From NCBI RefSeq assembly GCF_023715245.1, contig NZ_JAMBNV010000001.1:2232001-2296000 (forward strand): a stretch of DNA of 64,000 bases. Direction: 5' to 3'. A program made the position numbers and the translations under genes. Of the stretch, positions 9,329-19,276 are shown piece after piece; position 1 is the first letter of the stretch; each line of letters opens with the position of its first letter. The notes beneath the pieces were generated by a model that was not told the origin of the DNA, made no database searches, and saw only the letters and a list, made by a program, of their open reading frames with translations. Source of the DNA: Sporosarcina luteola. Lineage in GTDB: Bacteria > Bacillota > Bacilli > Bacillales_A > Planococcaceae.

Positions 9329-10219
9329 TTAGAGGTATTTGTCCACTGTGGAATCCGATACTTCGAGATAGTGCTTGTCAAGCGTCTCCAACGAACGGTG
9401 TCCGGTCTGTTTTGCAATTGTCGCAAGGTCAGCTCCTGCCGAGTGCATGGAGAGTACCTGCGTCTTACGAAAATTGTATGGAGCATAACCCGACCACTTC
9501 TTCAATCGCTTCCGATAAGCGGTTTCTGATATTAGGCTGCTCTCATAAATCCCCTTTTGGTTAACACGACCGACAAAGTAATCGCTAGCTATTAAATCAT
9601 ATTCCTCGATGTAATCCTGAACAGCTTGAACAGTTTCAAGATTCAACCGCTTATTGTGCCACATGCCTTGTTTCTTAAGGGGAACGCTTACCATCGGAGC
9701 ATCAAAGTCAAAGTGTTCGACTTTCAACCGAACCATTTCACTTGGACGGTTCGCTGTCGTTAAATTAACTAGGCAGATTGCTTTGGCTCTTGTGTCTAGC
9801 TGTCTGATTCTCGCCAAAAGAAAATCTTTATTGAGTGGGGACTTGCCCTTCACATGCAAGAGGTCCATTTTATCTTCACCATTGTAAAGCTTTCGAAGCG
9901 AACTAATTTTCTTTCGGTCTTCTTCCTCGAATGTAATTCCATAAGTGACAGTCAAATACTTCCGAATGGCAACAACCCGTTTTTCCCATGTCGTTTTTTT
10001 CACCCGTTCAGTTTCAACGGCATAATTCAAATAATGGAGGAAGGACTGAACATTTTCCGCTCTATCTGTTTCTGAACAAAATTTACAGAAGGAACGAATG
10101 TCACTTGCATAGGAGGCAGGGATCTGTTTTTCAATCTGTTCAATTTTTTGTTCCAACTCAAAATCCTGTCTCTTGTTTTCAAAATCCTTCGAATACACGA
10201 CGTTTCCTTTTGATTCCAA
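9329..10219 (-). CDS. Tyrosine recombinase / phage-type integrase
   Basis: 296 residues. A SAM-like N-terminal DNA-binding domain (about 30-115) precedes the catalytic domain. Catalytic residues visible are Arg in TTANRPSEMVRLK, the YNFRKTQ box where the usual H-x-x-R has become Y-x-F-R, TGHRSLETL and the nucleophilic Tyr in DKHYLEV. By family it performs site-specific strand exchange, for example resolving plasmid multimers or moving a cassette. A 31-bp interrupted inverted repeat 60 bp upstream is a candidate core site. No excisionase is adjacent. Confidence 0.88.
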   Translation of the reverse strand: MESKGNVVYSKDFENKRQDFELEQKIEQIEKQIPASYASDIRSFCKFCSETDRAENVQSFLHYLNYAVETERVKKTTWEKRVVAIRKYLTVTYGITFEEEDRKKISSLRKLYNGEDKMDLLHVKGKSPLNKDFLLARIRQLDTRAKAICLVNLTTANRPSEMVRLKVEHFDFDAPMVSVPLKKQGMWHNKRLNLETVQAVQDYIEEYDLIASDYFVGRVNQKGIYESSLISETAYRKRLKKWSGYAPYNFRKTQVLSMHSAGADLATIAKQTGHRSLETLDKHYLEVSDSTVDKYL

Positions 10220-10278
10220 TTTTTAACCCCCTACCAAATTTAATCGACCAATATTTTCCTACCTTTATTCTAACACAC

Positions 10279-10309
10279 TGGTTACGATAATGAAGTAATC
10301 TCGTAACCA
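10279..10309. other. Candidate recombination core site or operator
   Basis: Perfect 9-bp inverted arms TGGTTACGA (10279-10287) and TCGTAACCA (10301-10309) are separated by 13 bp. The site lies between the divergent tyrosine recombinase and resolvase genes, where recombinase binding sites usually are. Arm length and size resemble Xer/TnpI-type core sites, though the spacer is longer than the usual 6-8 bp. Confidence 0.45.
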
Positions 10310-10335
10310 CTTTTATTAAATTTAAAACGTGATAA

Positions 10336-10986
10336 TTGTCACTTTTAGAAACAAAAGCTCTAAATGATCTTGAAACAATAAAATCAAGTTTTGTTTGCGT
10401 TAGCGCAAAAGATAAAAATGAAAATCGGCAGATTAAATCAATGATAGAAACCGGAATTGATAATCGAGATATTTTCGAAGATAAACAATCGGGGAAAAAC
10501 TTTAATCGAGAAAATTATCATTTAATGAAGTGAATGTTGAGGAAAGGTGATACTCTTTATATTCACTCACTTGATCGTTTTGGCCGAAATAAAGAATACA
10601 TTTTAAATGAATGGAGAGAGCTTACTAAGGAAATCGGTGCTGATATGGTAGTTTTAGATATGCCTCTGTTAGATATAACGAAACATAAGGACAGTATCGG
10701 AACATTTATTTCTGATCTCATTCTACAGGTTCTTTCTTGGATTACGGAAGATGAACGGGGACGGATTCGAAAGCGACAACGTGAAGGAATCGATTCAGCC
10801 CTTGCAAATGGCGTAAAGTTTGGACGCCCATCAATAGAAATAACTGAGGAATTCATTCAGGCTTATGATAAATGGCAGGCTGGGGAAATTACAGCAGTTA
10901 AAGCGATGGAGAAAGCAGAAATGAAGAAAACTTCCTTTTATAAAATGGTTAAGATGTATGAAATGACACTAAGTATCAAACAATAA
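10336..10986 (+). pseudogene. Serine resolvase/invertase disrupted by an in-frame stop
   Basis: Two consecutive pieces in one reading frame make a Tn3-type resolvase. The first reads CVSAKDKNENRQIKSMIETG and GIDNRDIFEDKQSGKNF. After a TGA at 10531-10533 the second continues GDTLYIHSLDRFGRNKEYIL through the helix-turn-helix end. In relatives the residue at the stop is usually Arg, so a CGA to TGA change is likely. The arginine of the usual R-V-S catalytic motif is replaced by Cys, and the N-terminus is abnormal (LETKALNDLETIK). The gene is therefore dead, a relic of a Tn3-like element or plasmid resolution system. Confidence 0.85.
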
Positions 10987-11104
10987 CAACACTCCAAACA
11001 GACTACAATTAAGGAATATCTCTCCCCTTTACAGAATCATGGTTTGTATATAATTAATACCATTGAAATATGCCCGCCCGGTCGAATTAATAGGCCTCCT
11101 GACA

Positions 11105-11142
11105 AATGAAAAACCCTTCTCGATCTGATCGGTTTTTTCATT
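11105..11142. terminator. Bidirectional hairpin after the resolvase relic
   Basis: AATGAAAAACC (11105-11115) pairs with GGTTTTTTCATT (11131-11142). A/T-rich arms give U-runs in both directions. Confidence 0.6.
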
Positions 11143-11331
11143 ACAAAAATACATTTTCATAAAACCTCATTTAATCCATCAAAAATTAATTGTAATCGGA
11201 AGTTCTTCAAATAGCTTAGATACAGTCACTTATATTCAAATGAATTACAAAATATTTCACCCCTCCCTTAATATCATTAAAACAGGAATGTATGCCTTTT
11301 CGGAATGATTCTTCTATGATTTAAAAATAAC

Positions 11332-11366
11332 TCCCCGACAAAAAAATAGTCGGGGAACTTTTTTTA
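11332..11366. terminator. Intrinsic terminator between resolvase relic and hsdS
   Basis: TCCCCGAC (11332-11339) pairs with GTCGGGGA (11349-11356). T-runs follow on the plus side and AAAAATAA on the other side, so it can stop both converging transcripts. The remainder of the 10987-11528 gap shows no gene. Confidence 0.85.
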
Positions 11367-11528
11367 TTCAAGATAACCAACGTGATTGATTCATTCTAGG
11401 ATTTTATCGACTTCATAGACCACAAAACAATCCAAACCTACACCGTTCACACAAATTTTTTCAAACGCCTTTTAAAAAATATGTTGGTATTAGCCAGAGT
11501 TTTGGGAAGGGCGCATCACCCCCTAGGA

Positions 11529-12839
11529 TTAGTGGCTATTAATTTCATCTTTATCGACTGTAATTTGTCCATTCATAAGCATCGGCAATAGCCAGTCACG
11601 GAGTCTGGTTAATTGAGAATTCTCCTCAGCACATAATTCAATTCTCGTTCTATAGGGAGAAACAAGTTTTGCAAATTCTCCTAATATGTCTTGTGCGTTA
11701 TCAGACGGTAATGTAATACAAAGTTCCTTAATCCCACGGACATTAAGGCTTCCAAAGAACGAGCCTGTATCAGCATTTATTTTAATTTGTGCTGATACAT
11801 CTCTGCTAGTCATAAAATAATACAAAAATACAGCTGGAATATCTCTTGGACGAATTGCCGTCATATTTCTACCTATACCAGCTTTTAAATTTGCTGGAAT
11901 ACGAGCCACAGAACCTACTCGACCAGCATTAGTAATAACCAAATCACCTTCATTTACCTCTATGCGAGATGTCCATAATTCGTACATTTCTTTTGATACA
12001 TAATATTTGTTGCTTAAGTTAACAAGTCCATGCTCTACTAAATTTTCTAATTGTAATAAAAAGTATTGTTCTGCCTCAAACTCAAGCGGAGGCTTTGCTG
12101 AATGCAAACAATCAATTACTTCACAATGTTTCGGCAGCGGGCTAACTTCCCACCCATTCGGTATTTCCCTCTTCAATCGCTCATTCCATACCATTTTCCC
12201 GCCTGATGAACGGTACGGTTTGCCTTCAACATTAGGAAAGTCAAATTGCACAAACCAGTACTCATATATAATTTTCGTCATTTCTTCAAGTTCAGTAATG
12301 ATCAGGTTATTGAGTAGAATTTTTTGTTCAAGCATCCACAACAAAGCTGCATTATTTTGCTGCACAGTTAGATCGGGTAAAAACACATTAACATCATATA
12401 TACGGTCGGGAGATGTATGTTTGACTTTAGTTCCAGATGCTGTATCGCGAATTTGCTTTCGCACAGACCGAGTCATGAACAAATAGTACAAAAATTGCTT
12501 GTCAACAATATCATCGTTCCAAGAGATAAGACCTATTCGTTGATTGTGTAGATATATATTATTTTCTGGAATAATAGCTGTACTTCCAAGTAATCCTTCT
12601 GCTTGTTCAGTCATTGCAACTATAAGATCACCTTCAGAGCATAGGTATTCTTCTGGAAAATCAGAGACGTAAAATTTTTCCTTACCAATAGTTCTCTTGA
12701 ATCCCCCACTTTCATAGAAATTTCCTGGAGTTAGCACAACGTATTTTCCATTCGTTGAAAAAAATTCTCCCAAGAAAGGGAATCCATGTTTCACCTTTAG
12801 TAAATCTCCCATTTTATACGGAGTTAGTTTAACTTTCAT
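11529..12839 (-). CDS. hsdS: Type I restriction-modification specificity subunit HsdS
   Basis: 436 residues, typical length. Two target-recognition halves (about 10-150 and 225-370) are each followed by helical spacer segments, with the linker FDFPNVEGKPYRSSGGKMVWN and PNGWEVSPL at the mid repeat. The C-terminus has SQLTRLRDWLLPMLMNGQI, a common HsdS ending. HsdS picks the bipartite DNA target for both methylation and cleavage. The gene overlaps the end of hsdM by 11 bp, indicating translational coupling. The recognition sequence cannot be read from the protein. Confidence 0.93.
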   Translation of the reverse strand: MKVKLTPYKMGDLLKVKHGFPFLGEFFSTNGKYVVLTPGNFYESGGFKRTIGKEKFYVSDFPEEYLCSEGDLIVAMTEQAEGLLGSTAIIPENNIYLHNQRIGLISWNDDIVDKQFLYYLFMTRSVRKQIRDTASGTKVKHTSPDRIYDVNVFLPDLTVQQNNAALLWMLEQKILLNNLIITELEEMTKIIYEYWFVQFDFPNVEGKPYRSSGGKMVWNERLKREIPNGWEVSPLPKHCEVIDCLHSAKPPLEFEAEQYFLLQLENLVEHGLVNLSNKYYVSKEMYELWTSRIEVNEGDLVITNAGRVGSVARIPANLKAGIGRNMTAIRPRDIPAVFLYYFMTSRDVSAQIKINADTGSFFGSLNVRGIKELCITLPSDNAQDILGEFAKLVSPYRTRIELCAEENSQLTRLRDWLLPMLMNGQITVDKDEINSH

Positions 12840-14481
12840 ATTTCATCAGTCCTAATTGCTTCTTTATCTCATCTTCCAACTCTCGTCCATCAGCAAACAT
12901 ACTTTCAAGTCTTGACTTAAATCTTACCATCTTATCATCAAAATTTTTCTGTGACATTTCAACATACTCTATTTTTATATCAAAATATTGTCCAGCTGAG
13001 AAGGATAACTTTTTGGCTTCAATATCCGAGTAATCTACCGCAACGCAGAAATCATCTTCTGGTTTAACCGAGTTAAATGTATCAATGATTGTACTGATTT
13101 CCTCTGTACTTAGTACCGTTTTCTGGTTTTTGCCGTCTTCCTTGACCTTTGTACCCAATTTAGAAGCATCCATCAAAACAACTTTTCCCTCTGTATTCTC
13201 GCGGTCAATGAATAGGATGGATACATTAGTGCCTGTAGTGGCGAAGATATTAGAGGGCATAGAGATAACGCCTCTCAACATTCGATTATCCACCAAGTGC
13301 TGACGAATTTTCTTTTGTATACCCGAACCAGCGGTCAAAAAGCCAGTAGGTACGACAACAGCGGCTTTGCCCTTTTTACCCAGAGAATAGATTATGTGCT
13401 GTAAAAACATCAGATAAATCGCCATTTTGCTTTTATCCTTTTTGGGGATATTCGACACACCTGCAAAGAACCGCTTCTGATACTTCTCTCCTGCTAATGA
13501 GTCCCTGGTTTCGCTGAAATCAACATTGAAAGGAGGATTACTAACAATGTAATCAAATGTCATTAACCCATCTTTTCTTCGGTTTAGATGCTTAGGATTG
13601 AGTAGTGTATCTTCATGTACCACATTGGGTAGGGAATGAACAAGATTATTCAGAATCAAGTTTAGGCGCAAGAATTCATTTGATTTCTGGGATATATCCT
13701 GTGTATAGATGGCACATCTACTTTCACCAATTTCATGGGCAAGGGCCAGCACCAATGTGCCAGATCCTGCAGCTGGATCATATACTGTTACGTTCTGCAC
13801 CTCTCCCGGTATCATAATTTTCGCTATGATACTTGCAATAGAATGAGGCGTGTAATATTCCGCATACTTTCCAAAATCCTTGTTATAATCCTTTATAAGA
13901 TATTCAAAAATAGTGGCAAAGAAATCATACTTCTGACCAAATACGCTATCAAAGCTGCAGTTTGCAAGCTTGTCAATTATAGCGCGACAGAAGTTAGCTT
14001 TTTTCTCCTCTTCAATTACAAATTGTGAAAGTGCATCGAACAGACGGATTTTTGATTGACCACCTGTCTGCACTGAAAATATCGCAATATTGAAATTAGC
14101 TATATCAATTAGGGTATCATCAAACAATATATGAAAATCTTCTTGATTTTTCCGATTAAATAAATATGATATAAAATGCTCCCTCTTTAGTTTTGCCGTA
14201 GCGCCACCAAAATTTAACAGCATTAATTCATAGTCATCCTCTGACATCTCGTTCATAGCAACTTCTATTTCTGTAGTTGTCATCTTTGAAAATCGCTGGA
14301 TAACTTGTCTTGCTTCAAATATGAATTTATCATTAAGAAACTTATATAGAAAAGCCTCGGTAATTATTTTGTACTCACTGCTAGCATTACCAAGTCCATA
14401 ATTTGTACAGATAGCTTTAAGGTCATCTATCATTTTTTTAGTTTGTGTAGTTATATCTGAAAGCTGCATTAGCTGACCCAA
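12829..14481 (-). CDS. hsdM: Type I restriction-modification methyltransferase HsdM
   Basis: 550 residues. The S-adenosylmethionine motif VYDPAAGSGTLVLAL and the catalytic motif YIVSNPPFN of N6-adenine methylases are present, with an N-terminal helical HsdM domain. With HsdS it methylates host and plasmid DNA, protecting it from HsdR. It overlaps hsdR upstream and hsdS downstream by about a dozen bases each, so the operon makes the subunits in coordinated amounts. Confidence 0.96.
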   Translation of the reverse strand: MGQLMQLSDITTQTKKMIDDLKAICTNYGLGNASSEYKIITEAFLYKFLNDKFIFEARQVIQRFSKMTTTEIEVAMNEMSEDDYELMLLNFGGATAKLKREHFISYLFNRKNQEDFHILFDDTLIDIANFNIAIFSVQTGGQSKIRLFDALSQFVIEEEKKANFCRAIIDKLANCSFDSVFGQKYDFFATIFEYLIKDYNKDFGKYAEYYTPHSIASIIAKIMIPGEVQNVTVYDPAAGSGTLVLALAHEIGESRCAIYTQDISQKSNEFLRLNLILNNLVHSLPNVVHEDTLLNPKHLNRRKDGLMTFDYIVSNPPFNVDFSETRDSLAGEKYQKRFFAGVSNIPKKDKSKMAIYLMFLQHIIYSLGKKGKAAVVVPTGFLTAGSGIQKKIRQHLVDNRMLRGVISMPSNIFATTGTNVSILFIDRENTEGKVVLMDASKLGTKVKEDGKNQKTVLSTEEISTIIDTFNSVKPEDDFCVAVDYSDIEAKKLSFSAGQYFDIKIEYVEMSQKNFDDKMVRFKSRLESMFADGRELEDEIKKQLGLMKYES

Positions 14482-17400
14482 TTCCCTTCACCGAAATATT
14501 CATTTGAAATACAAGTGCCTACATACTTAATCTGTGAGATTGTAACTGGTATTCCATTTACATTTAATTCCTGCGTTATTAATGGAAACATATCTTGCAA
14601 GAAATAAGGCTCATTATCTAGCAACCTCTCATTGGCAAGGATACGACCATCTATTTGATGTTTAAGTGACAATAATACTTTGTACAAGACAATATCAGAT
14701 CCTAGAGGTGACGGTGTTTCTTTTAGCCGTTTATGCGTTCTCATAAATTTAGGATCATTTTCATATTTTGCAGTAAGCATATGATCCGCAAGATTCCTCT
14801 TTTCTGTTACTTTTCGAATACGGTCTAGTTCGGCTATATTTTCCATCATTTCTTCGGCATTAAGTTCTTCTATATGCTTTTTACTTAATAGCCTCTGAAG
14901 TTCCTCCAGCAATGTAACATACTCTGGATCTTTAGGGTCGAGATTACGCTGCATTTCCCGGCGAGTTCGTTCAAGGCTATCTCTGAATTTATCTGCAATT
15001 ACAAGTTCATCTTCTGAAATCTTTTTAAACTGGAAGTCAATCTCTTCTAAGGCCATATTCAGTATAGAACTCATGTCCTCAACATTTTGAAGATTCTGCT
15101 TTAGGCTGATTAAATTAATACGGTTTACTACTTCATTATATAGGGTATTAATATTTTCTAATTCGAATTCTTCAGAAAGCTCCTCGTAATCGAATAATTT
15201 GGCTATATTATACAACTCCTTGTATAATTCCATTGCATGTCGGAGTTCTATCAATGTCGCCTTATTATCTAGAGCGGATATCTGTTGTGAAAATACTTCT
15301 GCATTAGATGTATTAAATAGAAATAATTTTTCTGCAATCAGCTGTAAATCTTTCTGAATCTCTTCTTGAGTTTTAAAAATATTTTCATATTGCTTGAATT
15401 CATCACCAAGTTCTGCTTGTAATTCATCAAAATAAGCTTTGTTGGTCTTATCAAATTCAGCACGTATGTCTGCAAAATCCACAACAAATCCAAATCGAAA
15501 ATTCCGGTATGGACGATTAACACGGGTTAACGCCTGCAACAAGGAATGATCTTTGATAACACGTCCAAGGTACAATTTTTTCAAACGGGGTGCATCAAAG
15601 CCTGTTAACAACATATTGAAAACAATAATAAAATCGATTTTTCCTTTTTTAAAGTCATTTCGATACTGCTTACGTGTATCTTTATCATCCTCATCATGAA
15701 GAATAAGTGCTGATGAGAAAGTAGATTTCTTCATTTCTTCAAACACTGCTCTTGCCTGTTCTGATGAGTCACAAACAATCATACCGCCAATTGTGGAATC
15801 ATTATATAAGATTGTACTCTTGGCAAAGTCTGTTGCAATATACTGCACAAGTTCCTTTACATATTTGGGATGTGCATATAATTCCTTCTTTGAAATAGAC
15901 CCCTTCAATGTTTCTATTTCATCTAAGGCTGACTCCATCCTCTTTCTGTAGGTCGTAGCTATACCCTCACGGATGAGTCTTAAAGTATAGCGGTCTGCAA
16001 TTGAACGATTATAATAATATTTATGAATGTACGCACCAAAGACATCTTTTGAATCATAGCCTTTTCCTTTAATTGGCATGCCCGTTTCATCGTCATATAT
16101 TGTCCCTATTAAGGGTGTACCTGTAAGGGCAATCATAACGGCATCACGATCTGAAGCAAGAAGATTAGATAAGAATGACCCAGTAGGCTTATAACTTCGG
16201 TGTGCTTCATCAAGGAAGTATATTCTTTGTACATTAACATTATAATCTGATGTTTTTGCAACTGATTCCTTTGAAAATTTCTGTATATTTAGTACCGTGA
16301 TAGTATCAAGACCAGTATTATTCTTCGTGCCTGTTGTACTGATATTTGAAATAAAATCCTCTTTCGAATTTATTTCGTCTACAAATAGTCCACGAGCACG
16401 GAATTCATCTGCTGCCTGTGTGAGTAAGTCAAGTCTGTCAACCACAAAATAGAACTTAGCTATAATGTTTTGGCGCTGATAATAATCTTTTAGATAGCGA
16501 ACATTATAGTATGCTAATGCAGTTTTACCACTACCTTGGGTATGCCAAATAATACCGTGTTTTATACCAGAGTTCAATTTTTGTTCAATTGCCTTTGTTG
16601 CAAATATCTGAGGATATCTCATTATGTGTTTTTCAAGCGTTGTTATTCCATCATCATCTGTTTTCTCAACATAAGCTATAGCATACTTTAATATCATCAT
16701 AATGCGGTCATGTGAAAATATTGAAGTTATAATTCTATTGGTTGGAGAAACAATGGAAAGATTAGTCGCATATTCCTGCATATTTTTGATAGATACGAGA
16801 TTCGTGTCCTTTAGTATAAAACTTTCATTCTTCGAGTCAATGGGTTTTACTTTGTTAAAGATTGCAGTATCTTCTTCTCTAAAATGACTAAAAAATAACT
16901 TCTTATAATTACTTGTAGCATAGAAAGCGCCTTCTAAAGGAACAGCCTCATTATCGTCATACTCACTGTTATTTGAAAACACCATAAGTTGCGTAATATT
17001 AACGAATCTCTTGAATTTCCTATTTTTAAATCTTTTATTTATTCGTGTATACTCGGCTTGAATACCATCCTTGTTATTAGGTTTCTTAACCTCAATAAAA
17101 GAAAGCGGTAAGCCATTAATTAAAACTATTATGTCTGGTCGAAACTCATCACTTCCATTCTTATAGGTCAATTCTGTAACAACTTGATATATATTTCCAA
17201 TTCCGTTCACAGTAGAAAAATCAATTAGTTTTAAGCCATTATAACCAGAAAGAAGCATGTTATAAAATGCTTTTCCAAGATCATCTCCAGAAAGAATAAT
17301 TTTCATTTCCTCAATAATTTTATGGATGTCTGCCACAGAAAGATTTGTCTTATTAATCCTGTTTATGGCATCTCGAAATACATCAACAAAAATATTGGTA

Positions 17401-17516
17401 TCTCCGTCAATCCTACCTCTATAATTCTTGAGCGAAACATACTCATATCCTAATCGTGTAAAGTGAACTAAAGCTGGTATCTTTACACGAGAATCTTCAT
17501 TATGTGGAGCGATCAT
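14469..17516 (-). CDS. hsdR: Type I restriction endonuclease subunit HsdR
   Basis: 1015 residues from MIAPHNEDSRVKIPALVHF at 17516, which has AAAGGAG 10 nt upstream. The frame's first ATG, 39 nt earlier, lies before that site and is not used. The N-terminal nuclease has FRPDIIVLINGLPLSFIEVKK (PD-ExK). The SF2 motor has Walker A HTQGSGKTAL, the DEAH box FLDEAHRSYKPTG, motif III ALTGTPLIG and the late motif ALTRVNRPYR. HsdR translocates and cuts unmodified DNA. It is first of the hsdRMS operon; a promoter is expected in 17520-17700. All three genes appear intact. Confidence 0.96.
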   Translation of the reverse strand: MIAPHNEDSRVKIPALVHFTRLGYEYVSLKNYRGRIDGDTNIFVDVFRDAINRINKTNLSVADIHKIIEEMKIILSGDDLGKAFYNMLLSGYNGLKLIDFSTVNGIGNIYQVVTELTYKNGSDEFRPDIIVLINGLPLSFIEVKKPNNKDGIQAEYTRINKRFKNRKFKRFVNITQLMVFSNNSEYDDNEAVPLEGAFYATSNYKKLFFSHFREEDTAIFNKVKPIDSKNESFILKDTNLVSIKNMQEYATNLSIVSPTNRIITSIFSHDRIMMILKYAIAYVEKTDDDGITTLEKHIMRYPQIFATKAIEQKLNSGIKHGIIWHTQGSGKTALAYYNVRYLKDYYQRQNIIAKFYFVVDRLDLLTQAADEFRARGLFVDEINSKEDFISNISTTGTKNNTGLDTITVLNIQKFSKESVAKTSDYNVNVQRIYFLDEAHRSYKPTGSFLSNLLASDRDAVMIALTGTPLIGTIYDDETGMPIKGKGYDSKDVFGAYIHKYYYNRSIADRYTLRLIREGIATTYRKRMESALDEIETLKGSISKKELYAHPKYVKELVQYIATDFAKSTILYNDSTIGGMIVCDSSEQARAVFEEMKKSTFSSALILHDEDDKDTRKQYRNDFKKGKIDFIIVFNMLLTGFDAPRLKKLYLGRVIKDHSLLQALTRVNRPYRNFRFGFVVDFADIRAEFDKTNKAYFDELQAELGDEFKQYENIFKTQEEIQKDLQLIAEKLFLFNTSNAEVFSQQISALDNKATLIELRHAMELYKELYNIAKLFDYEELSEEFELENINTLYNEVVNRINLISLKQNLQNVEDMSSILNMALEEIDFQFKKISEDELVIADKFRDSLERTRREMQRNLDPKDPEYVTLLEELQRLLSKKHIEELNAEEMMENIAELDRIRKVTEKRNLADHMLTAKYENDPKFMRTHKRLKETPSPLGSDIVLYKVLLSLKHQIDGRILANERLLDNEPYFLQDMFPLITQELNVNGIPVTISQIKYVGTCISNEYFGEGNWVS

Positions 17517-17794
17517 GGATGCATAACTCCTTTCATTCAAAATTATTATTTTCAATCAATTCTAACAAAAAATCTAAAATGTCCTACACTTTGCAATCTA
17601 ATTATTGCAGATTTTTAATGGTATCAAGCGAAAGAGTCTTATTTGTTTAGTATATCTATATAAGTCTATTCTACCATAAAACAAAAGACGTTTTGTACAG
17701 TTCTATTACAATAATTGTAAAGTTCATCAACACATTTATTTTCCATTGAAAATACATCTAGGTTTTTTCCGTCTCTTCTATCGGTATTAAAAAA

Positions 17795-17826
17795 GACAGG
17801 GTGCATAAATTGCTATGCCCCCTGTC
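17795..17826 (-). terminator. Intrinsic terminator after radC
   Basis: GACAGGG (17795-17801) pairs with CCCTGTC (17820-17826) and the stem is extended by TGCATA/TATGC. In the leftward direction it is followed by six U residues. Confidence 0.85.
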
Positions 17827-17833
17827 CTTATGT

Positions 17834-18496
17834 TTAGAAGTAACTTTTTTCCTTCAAACTTATAAAGCTATGATCTCCGATGATGAGGTGATCAATTAAC
17901 TCCACCCCCATTACACTTCCAGCCTCAGCCAATCTCTTCGTAACTTCAATATCTTCAGGCGAAGGATCAGCCCTTCCACTAGGATGATTATGGAAACAAA
18001 TTATTGAAGCTGCACTCTGCTTAACAGCTTCCTTGTAAATCTCTCTAGGGTGAACTATCGATGAATTTAGTGAACCAATAAAAATGGTTTTCTTATGAAG
18101 CACTTCATTCTTTACATTCAAAAAGATGACTACGAAATGTTCTTGTGTCAGATTCGTCATCTCAGCCATCATATAGGCCGCTGCATCTTCTGGTGAACGG
18201 ATAACGTATCGTGTGTCTGCTTTTCCTGCTGAACGCATCTTTCGTGCAATCAGCATCCCTGAATGAACTCTAAGAGCTTCATTGTGTGTCATACCTTCCT
18301 CTTTTAATTCTGTTACTGTCATATCAACCAACTCTCTAACACCTCGTGCAGCCAGTCGTCCAGTAAATTCCGGTTTCGCAGATGGACCAATTAAGACAGC
18401 CAGAATATCCTGTAATTCAATAACACTTTCAGAACCGACTGCATTGTAAGTTGATACTGCTTCGCGAGCAGATGTAATATATTTTATCGTTGTCAT
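17834..18496 (-). CDS. radC: RadC-family JAB/MPN domain protein
   Basis: 220 residues. The helix-hairpin-helix-like N-terminus precedes a JAB domain. Its metal-binding motif CFHNHPSGRADPSPEDIEVTKRL (H-x-H-x10-D) and the upstream Glu-containing strand are intact. Such short RadC proteins are common on plasmids, phages and genomic islands. Chromosomal RadC was first linked to DNA repair, but the biochemical role is not established; an anti-restriction or DNA-processing role during transfer is a proposal only. A stem-loop in its leader (18532-18557) may affect expression. Confidence 0.88.
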   Translation of the reverse strand: MTTIKYITSAREAVSTYNAVGSESVIELQDILAVLIGPSAKPEFTGRLAARGVRELVDMTVTELKEEGMTHNEALRVHSGMLIARKMRSAGKADTRYVIRSPEDAAAYMMAEMTNLTQEHFVVIFLNVKNEVLHKKTIFIGSLNSSIVHPREIYKEAVKQSAASIICFHNHPSGRADPSPEDIEVTKRLAEAGSVMGVELIDHLIIGDHSFISLKEKSYF

Positions 18497-18531
18497 TTTA
18501 GTTGTCCTTTCTCACACAAAAGCAAGTGCCG

Positions 18532-18557
18532 AGCGGCACAAGCTTCCATGTGCCACT
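18532..18557 (-). promoter_or_regulatory. Stem-loop in the radC leader
   Basis: AGCGGCACA (18532-18540) pairs with TGTGCCACT (18549-18557). It lies 36 nt before the radC start, with an A/T-rich region and a TTATAC-like -10 further upstream. There is no long U-run, so it is more likely a leader structure than a terminator. Confidence 0.4.
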
Positions 18558-18615
18558 CTTTCCTTACCCGGTGGAAGGCTTTTTATGGTATAATCATACT
18601 ACTAGGTTTTAAGAA

Positions 18616-18978
18616 TTACTTTTTACGAGATGCGAATCGACGCGTCTCCTTTTTTTCGCCCATTTTTGAAATCACTGCATCATCCCAGCCCATCTTTTTC
18701 AGATTGGAAGCTGTGATGTTCAGCATTTTCCACGGATTGACACCTTCGAGCACCATATTCTGAGCCAATTCCTTCATGCCCTTTTCATCGAACTGCCATG
18801 ATGCTGATATAGTGTAATCCCAAATAACATCACCAGTATCTACCGGACCATTGTTATCTACGAACGCCTTCAGCTGCGCTTTCATAGCTCTCAGTGCCGA
18901 TTCAACACGTTCAATTTCCCTTCCTAGCTTAATTGCCTCTTCCATGTTTTCAATGACCTCTGCCTTTGCAAGTACCAT
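18616..18978 (-). CDS. Hypothetical phage-type accessory protein
   Basis: 120 residues from MVLAKAEVIENMEEA. AAAAAGGAGGG precedes this ATG by 7 nt, so the 14 codons upstream are not used. The N-terminal half is a charged amphipathic helix (residues 1-45). The C-terminal half has a mixed fold with the motif NITASNLKKMGWDDAVISKMG and a basic tail (KKETRRFASRKK). Proteins of this shape occur in phage and plasmid replication modules, but I do not recognise a family. It follows the 82-residue gene in the same operon, with an overlap-sized spacing. Confidence 0.6.
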   Translation of the reverse strand: MVLAKAEVIENMEEAIKLGREIERVESALRAMKAQLKAFVDNNGPVDTGDVIWDYTISASWQFDEKGMKELAQNMVLEGVNPWKMLNITASNLKKMGWDDAVISKMGEKKETRRFASRKK

Positions 18979-18994
18979 TTCAAAACCCTCCTTT

Positions 18995-19243
18995 TTATAT
19001 TCCGATATTTCCGCTGCCAATCACTTTCACATCGCCTTTTTCAATGGACAGAAAAATGTCTTCAATGTCGGTTAGCGATTGTAGCTTTTCAATTTTCCCA
19101 TTGCTATCGAGAAAGTAAATCCCACCGAATTTAAAGACCAAAAATTTCTTTTCCTTCTTTTCATCCACATAGCAGACGAATGACTTTTCTACACCTCCCT
19201 GTTTAGCGTCAGAAACAAGACGTGCTAATTGTTTCCTAACCAT
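18995..19243 (-). CDS. Hypothetical 82-residue protein
   Basis: Starts MVRKQLARLVSDAKQGG after AAAGGAGCGAGTTAA. It is predicted as a small alpha/beta protein with strands KSFVCYVDEKKEKKFLVFKFGGIYFLD and no known motif. It is the first gene downstream of leader RNA A (19279-19490) and co-transcribed with the next gene. Function unknown. Confidence 0.6.
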   Translation of the reverse strand: MVRKQLARLVSDAKQGGVEKSFVCYVDEKKEKKFLVFKFGGIYFLDSNGKIEKLQSLTDIEDIFLSIEKGDVKVIGSGNIGI

Positions 19244-19276
19244 TTAACTCGCTCCTTTTCCAATGAGTTTTTTAAA

